This document shows positions 59,574 through 62,967 of a stretch of 62,967 nt of DNA, piece after piece. Source of the stretch: Chloroflexota bacterium (lineage in GTDB: Bacteria; Chloroflexota; Anaerolineae; B4-G1; SLSP01); the NCBI GenBank assembly GCA_029555965.1, contig JAKQHY010000191.1, positions 1 to 62,967 on the forward strand, given 5' to 3'. Made by a program: the position numbers and the translations under genes. Numbering within the stretch: position 1 is the first letter of the stretch; each line of letters opens with the position of its first letter. The notes under the pieces are model-generated. The model searched no databases, had not been told where the DNA came from, and was given only the letters and a program-made list of their open reading frames with translations.

Positions 59574-62504
59574 ATGAAAAAACTATGGATTGGCTTACTT
59601 TTTCTGGCTTTGCTGTGGCCGACAACGGTGCTGGCGGGGGACATCCCCACGTTTGAGACCGGCAAGACGCCGACGGCGGAAATTCACGTCGCCACGGACG
59701 GCAGCGACGACACAGGCGACGGCTCGGCAAGCGCGCCCTACGCCAGCGTCGCGCGCGCCCTGCAAGACGCCGAACCCGGCGCAGCCATCCGCATCCACGC
59801 CGGGGCGTACCCTGTCCGCATCAGTGTGGAAGACCTCAGCGGCACGGCGGACGCGCCCATCTGGATCGGCGGCGCGCCCGGCGAGGCCAAACCCGTTATC
59901 ACCGGGCAAAGCGAGGGGATGCACCTGACGCGCGTGCGCTACGTCATCGTCCACGACCTTGAAGTGCAGAACGCGACGCAGAACGGCATCAACTGCGACG
60001 ACGGCGGCGACTACGACAACCCCGACGCCACCCGCCACGTCATCTTCCGCAATGTGTTCATCCACGACATCGGAACGGGCGGCAACGAGGACTGCCTCAA
60101 GCTCTCCGGTGTGAACGACTACTACGTGCTGGATAGCGAGTTCACCCGGTGCGGCGGCGGCGCATCCGGCAGCGGCGTGGATCACGTCGGTTGCCACGGC
60201 GGGCTACTGGCGGGCAATTATTTCCACGACCTCTCGGCCAACGCGGTGCAGTGCAAGGGCGGCAGCGAGGATATCGAGCTCCGCGCCAACCGCATCGTCA
60301 ACGCCGGCGAGCGCGGCGTGAACATGGGCGGCTCCACCAGCTTCGAGTACTTCCGCCCGCCGCTTTCGGACACGGAACCCAATTTCGAGGCGCGCGACAT
60401 CCGCGTGGTCGCCAACGTCATCGAGGGCGGCGTCGCCTCGCTGGCCTTCGTCGGCTGTGTGGATTGCCTGGCGGCGCACAACACGCTCATCGCCCCCACC
60501 AACTGGCTGTTCCGCATCCTACAAGAGACCACGACCACCGGCAGTTACGAATTTCTGCCTAGCTCCTACAACACTGTCGTCAACAACCTGGTCTACTTCG
60601 ACCGCAGCGACCTCTCGACTTACGTGAACATCGGCCCGAACACCGCGCCGGACACGTTCACCTTCTCTCACAACCTGTGGTACGCTTACGACGCCCCGGC
60701 GCAGTCGCAGCCGAATCTGCCGGTGACGGAGACCGGCGGCATCGTGGGCGAGGACCCGCTGCTGGCCGACCCCGCTGCGGACGACTATCACCTGCAAACC
60801 GACAGCCCCGCCATCGGCCACGGTGCGACGACGGCCGGCGTGGCGGAAGATTACGACGGCGTCGCCTACGCCAGCCCGCCGAGTATCGGCGCGTTTGAGT
60901 TTGTGACGCAGACGACCCCCATCACCCCCACCCCCACCACGGACTTCTGCCCCGCCCTGCCCGCGCCCACCGGGCCTATCGTTAACGTGGACACGGTGGC
61001 GGAACTGGTGGACGCGGTCAACAATGCCAGTTCTGGCGATGTTATCCTCATTGCGGATGGGACATACGATCTGAGCAGTGTGTATGCTTTACAAGTAGAC
61101 ACCGCCAATGTCACCCTCCGTTCTGCCAGCGGCAACCGGGAAGCCGTCGTTCTGGATGGCAACTATGGCGCGCGCGAAATCATCAACGTCTCGGCCTCCA
61201 ACGTAACCATTGCCGATCTGACGTTGCGGGAAGCCATTTGGCATCCCATCCACGTCACCACCAACGGCGCGCATACGCTCAACACGATCATTTACAACGT
61301 CCATATCATTGACCCCGGCGAGCAAGCGATCAAAATCAACCCCGGTGTGGCGACAAACGCCACGCACTTCACCGACGATGGTTTGATCGCCTGCTCCCAC
61401 ATCGAACTGACGGACGCCGGTCGCCCTCACATCAGCGGCTGTTACACCGGCGGCGTGGACGCGCATCAGTCGCGCGGCTGGACGATCCGCGACAACGTGA
61501 TCGAGGGCTTCTGGTGCGCCAACGGCCTCTCCGAACACGGCATCCACATGTGGCGGAGCTGCCGCGACACCACCGTCGAGCGCAACGTGCTGCGCGACAA
61601 CGCGCGCGGCATCGGCTTTGGCCTCGTGACCGACGGCAACGGCATCCGCACGTACGCAGATAATCCCTGCCCCACCGCCGAGGGGTACGTGGACGATTAC
61701 GGCGGCATCATCCGCAACAACTTTGTCGTCGCCAACGACCCGGACTTGTTTTCCTCGGAATATGGCTTCGACTGCGGCATCTGCCTGTGGAACTCGTGCA
61801 ACGGCAGCGCGCTGCACAACACGATTTACACCGCCAACACCGGGCGCACCTTTTCGGCAATGGAGTGGCGCTTCCCCAACACGCTGGCGACGATCACCAA
61901 CAACCTGGCGAACGACGCCCTGCGCGAGCGCGACGGCGCTGCCGGTACACAGTCCGGCAACCTCACCAACGCTGCGGCGAACTGGTTTGTCAATGTGGCT
62001 ATGGACGACCTGCACTTGTTGGAAACGGCGACCGACGCCATTGACGCCGTGACCGCCCCGGCGGACGCGCCGGCGGACATTGACGGCGAAGCCCGGCCCG
62101 GCGGCGCGCTCGCGGACGTGGGCGCGGACGAGCTTGTCACCGTCGTCCCGCCGCCCGCTGCCGTGACCGACCTGCGCGTGGTCGCGGCGGTCAGCGGCGA
62201 AAGCCTCGTCGGCGTCACGCCCGTTACCATCACCCTGCGCTGGACGCCGCCGGCGGGCGCGCTCACCACCACGCTGCGCACTGCGGATGCCGCCATCACC
62301 GAAGCAACGTGGACTGCGGCAACCCTGCTCACCGACGCGCTGCCCGGCAACGCGGCGACCTACACGACCGCCCCGCTTTCCTACACCGGCGGGACGCTCT
62401 ACTTCGCGCTCAAGACGGCGGGCGCCGGCGGCGAATCGGCGCTGTCCAACGTCGCGTTCTGGCCGAGCTATCCAGTCTACCTGCCGGTTGTGATTCGGCA
62501 ATAA
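59574..62504 (+). CDS. secreted right-handed beta-helix protein (pectate-lyase-like)
   Basis: This 976-aa protein has a signal peptide (MKKLWIGLLFLALLW, then cleavage near LAGD). Two parallel beta-helix domains (~40-435 and ~460-850) each begin with a DUF1565-type motif (IHVATDGSDDTGDGSASAPY; IVNVDTVAELVDAVNNASSG) and continue with N-ladder repeats such as NVFIHDIGTG and NVIEGFW. A fibronectin-like domain (~860-965) follows. The C-terminus is PVYLPVVIRQ, like many exported Chloroflexota proteins. It is probably a surface polysaccharide-binding or lyase-like protein; no catalytic residues are certain. The next gene is a GH30 enzyme, consistent with glycan breakdown. Confidence 0.85.
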   Translation: MKKLWIGLLFLALLWPTTVLAGDIPTFETGKTPTAEIHVATDGSDDTGDGSASAPYASVARALQDAEPGAAIRIHAGAYPVRISVEDLSGTADAPIWIGGAPGEAKPVITGQSEGMHLTRVRYVIVHDLEVQNATQNGINCDDGGDYDNPDATRHVIFRNVFIHDIGTGGNEDCLKLSGVNDYYVLDSEFTRCGGGASGSGVDHVGCHGGLLAGNYFHDLSANAVQCKGGSEDIELRANRIVNAGERGVNMGGSTSFEYFRPPLSDTEPNFEARDIRVVANVIEGGVASLAFVGCVDCLAAHNTLIAPTNWLFRILQETTTTGSYEFLPSSYNTVVNNLVYFDRSDLSTYVNIGPNTAPDTFTFSHNLWYAYDAPAQSQPNLPVTETGGIVGEDPLLADPAADDYHLQTDSPAIGHGATTAGVAEDYDGVAYASPPSIGAFEFVTQTTPITPTPTTDFCPALPAPTGPIVNVDTVAELVDAVNNASSGDVILIADGTYDLSSVYALQVDTANVTLRSASGNREAVVLDGNYGAREIINVSASNVTIADLTLREAIWHPIHVTTNGAHTLNTIIYNVHIIDPGEQAIKINPGVATNATHFTDDGLIACSHIELTDAGRPHISGCYTGGVDAHQSRGWTIRDNVIEGFWCANGLSEHGIHMWRSCRDTTVERNVLRDNARGIGFGLVTDGNGIRTYADNPCPTAEGYVDDYGGIIRNNFVVANDPDLFSSEYGFDCGICLWNSCNGSALHNTIYTANTGRTFSAMEWRFPNTLATITNNLANDALRERDGAAGTQSGNLTNAAANWFVNVAMDDLHLLETATDAIDAVTAPADAPADIDGEARPGGALADVGADELVTVVPPPAAVTDLRVVAAVSGESLVGVTPVTITLRWTPPAGALTTTLRTADAAITEATWTAATLLTDALPGNAATYTTAPLSYTGGTLYFALKTAGAGGESALSNVAFWPSYPVYLPVVIRQ

Positions 62505-62519
62505 CACGGGAAGAAATTC

Positions 62520-62590
62520 GGACGCAGATTTTCGCAGAGCCACGCAGATAATTTTTTAAAATCAGCGTTCATCTGCGTTTATCTGCGTCC
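62520..62590. repeat. 72-bp palindromic element, copy 2 (inverted)
   Basis: It begins GGACGCAGATTTTCGC and ends GCGTTTATCTGCGTCC. It is the inverted copy of 56684-56755, differing at a few positions and by one T. It fills most of the gap between the beta-helix and GH30 genes. Confidence 0.9.
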
Positions 62591-62626
62591 CAATTTATAT
62601 TCAACCCATCCAAAGAAGGAAAAACT

Positions 62627-62967
62627 ATGTCTGATCGTACTGTACAGATCACGCTCACCGCCAAAGACACGCCGGATCGCCTCACGGAGCAGCCCGGTGT
62701 GGCCTTTGAGGCTATCCGCCCGGAGACGCACACGATCACAGTAGATGCCCGCAAACGCTTCCAGACCCTCGAAGGGTTCGGCGGCGCGTTCACCGAAGCC
62801 GCCGCTGTCACCCTGCAAAAACTCCCACCGGAGAAGCAGGCCGAGGTGATGAGGGCTTACTTCGATCCGCACACCGGGTTGGGCTACACCATGGGCCGGA
62901 CAACCATCAACAGTTGCGACTTTGCCCTGGGCAACTACGCCTACGACGAAGTGGATGGCGATTTCGA
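62627..62967 (+). CDS. GH30-family glycoside hydrolase (5' part, truncated by the window)
   Basis: ATG 62627 follows AAAGAAGGAAAA. The 113 visible residues contain FQTLEGFGGAFTEAAAVTLQ and GLGYTMGRTTINSCDF, the opening of the glycoside hydrolase family 30 (glucosylceramidase-type) barrel. No signal peptide is visible, so it may act in the cytoplasm or be released otherwise. The catalytic Glu pair lies beyond the window. GH30 enzymes cleave beta-glucosidic, beta-xylosidic or beta-1,6-glucan bonds; the specificity is not visible here. Confidence 0.88.
   Translation, partial: MSDRTVQITLTAKDTPDRLTEQPGVAFEAIRPETHTITVDARKRFQTLEGFGGAFTEAAAVTLQKLPPEKQAEVMRAYFDPHTGLGYTMGRTTINSCDFALGNYAYDEVDGDF

Noticed and set aside
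61089-62543. Long minus-strand frame opposite the beta-helix gene
   Set aside because: It lacks motifs and mirrors GC-rich repeats of the plus-strand protein with signal peptide.

Overview
The window looks like part of a high-GC Chloroflexota genome (Anaerolineae/Caldilineae-like). This is inferred from the backbone: an F420-type LLM flavin oxidoreductase, a DUF58/transglutaminase/MoxR cluster, a 7TM-PAS-GAF histidine kinase, NatAB, CrtY, and a large exported beta-helix protein whose C-terminus ends YLPVVIRQ, an ending I recall as common in exported Chloroflexota proteins. No rRNA, CRISPR array or ribosomal protein gene is present to fix the placement.

Region 1 (1-34.7 kb) is an integrated genomic island. 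Its right edge is clear: a tyrosine recombinase (33501-34628) lies beside the 3' end of a tRNA-Pro(GGG) gene (34682-34756, minus), the usual layout of tRNA-targeted integration. The left end is outside the window. The island is a mosaic. (a) 0-9.4 kb is a plus-strand plasmid/ICE-like gene set: a methyltransferase interrupted by a stop codon exactly at the Tyr of NPPY, an element-borne RuvB, a zinc-ribbon protein, several unknown genes, and a 1197-aa methyltransferase-SNF2 helicase fusion. (b) 9.5-11.8 kb holds a recombinase with a consensus promoter, then wreckage: a nucleosidase-like fragment, an IS1-like transposase fragment and a beheaded second recombinase. (c) 12.0-19.5 kb is a restriction-modification-like pair (PLD nuclease-SNF2 helicase plus Eco57I-class methyltransferase) and a small companion gene. 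(d) 19.6-27.4 kb is distinctly AT-richer. It carries a plus-strand membrane-protein/metallo-beta-lactamase (MBL) pair facing a five-gene minus-strand operon: STAS-HATPase, STAS-like/winged helix, small membrane protein, MBL hydrolase, and an E2-E1-JAB fusion. I regard this ubiquitin-like conjugation operon with a GHKL/STAS regulatory front end as the most interesting system here. (e) 27.4-29.1 kb holds a frameshifted Fic gene and a decayed gene. (f) 29.1-34.7 kb holds a possible small RNA unit, a STAND-like protein with a ruined P-loop, a small membrane peptide, and a tandemly repeated XRE-repressor/divergent-promoter module that ends in the HTH-zinc protein and the integrase.

Region 2 (34.8-63.0 kb) is chromosomal backbone: lycopene cyclase, NatAB-type ABC exporter, secreted alpha/beta hydrolase, acetyltransferase, a murein-peptide pair (NlpC/P60 plus dipeptide epimerase), a TerB-domain protein, an SLC13-type permease, two tandem RHH-like proteins behind a palindromic operator, a large sensor kinase, the transglutaminase/DUF58/MoxR cluster, an LLM oxidoreductase, a membrane protein/winged-helix regulator pair, two GNATs, an FMN reductase, a secreted beta-helix protein and the start of a GH30 glycosidase. 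Its intergenic gaps are full of short palindromic or word-like repeats, including one ~72-bp element present twice in opposite orientation (56.7 and 62.5 kb).
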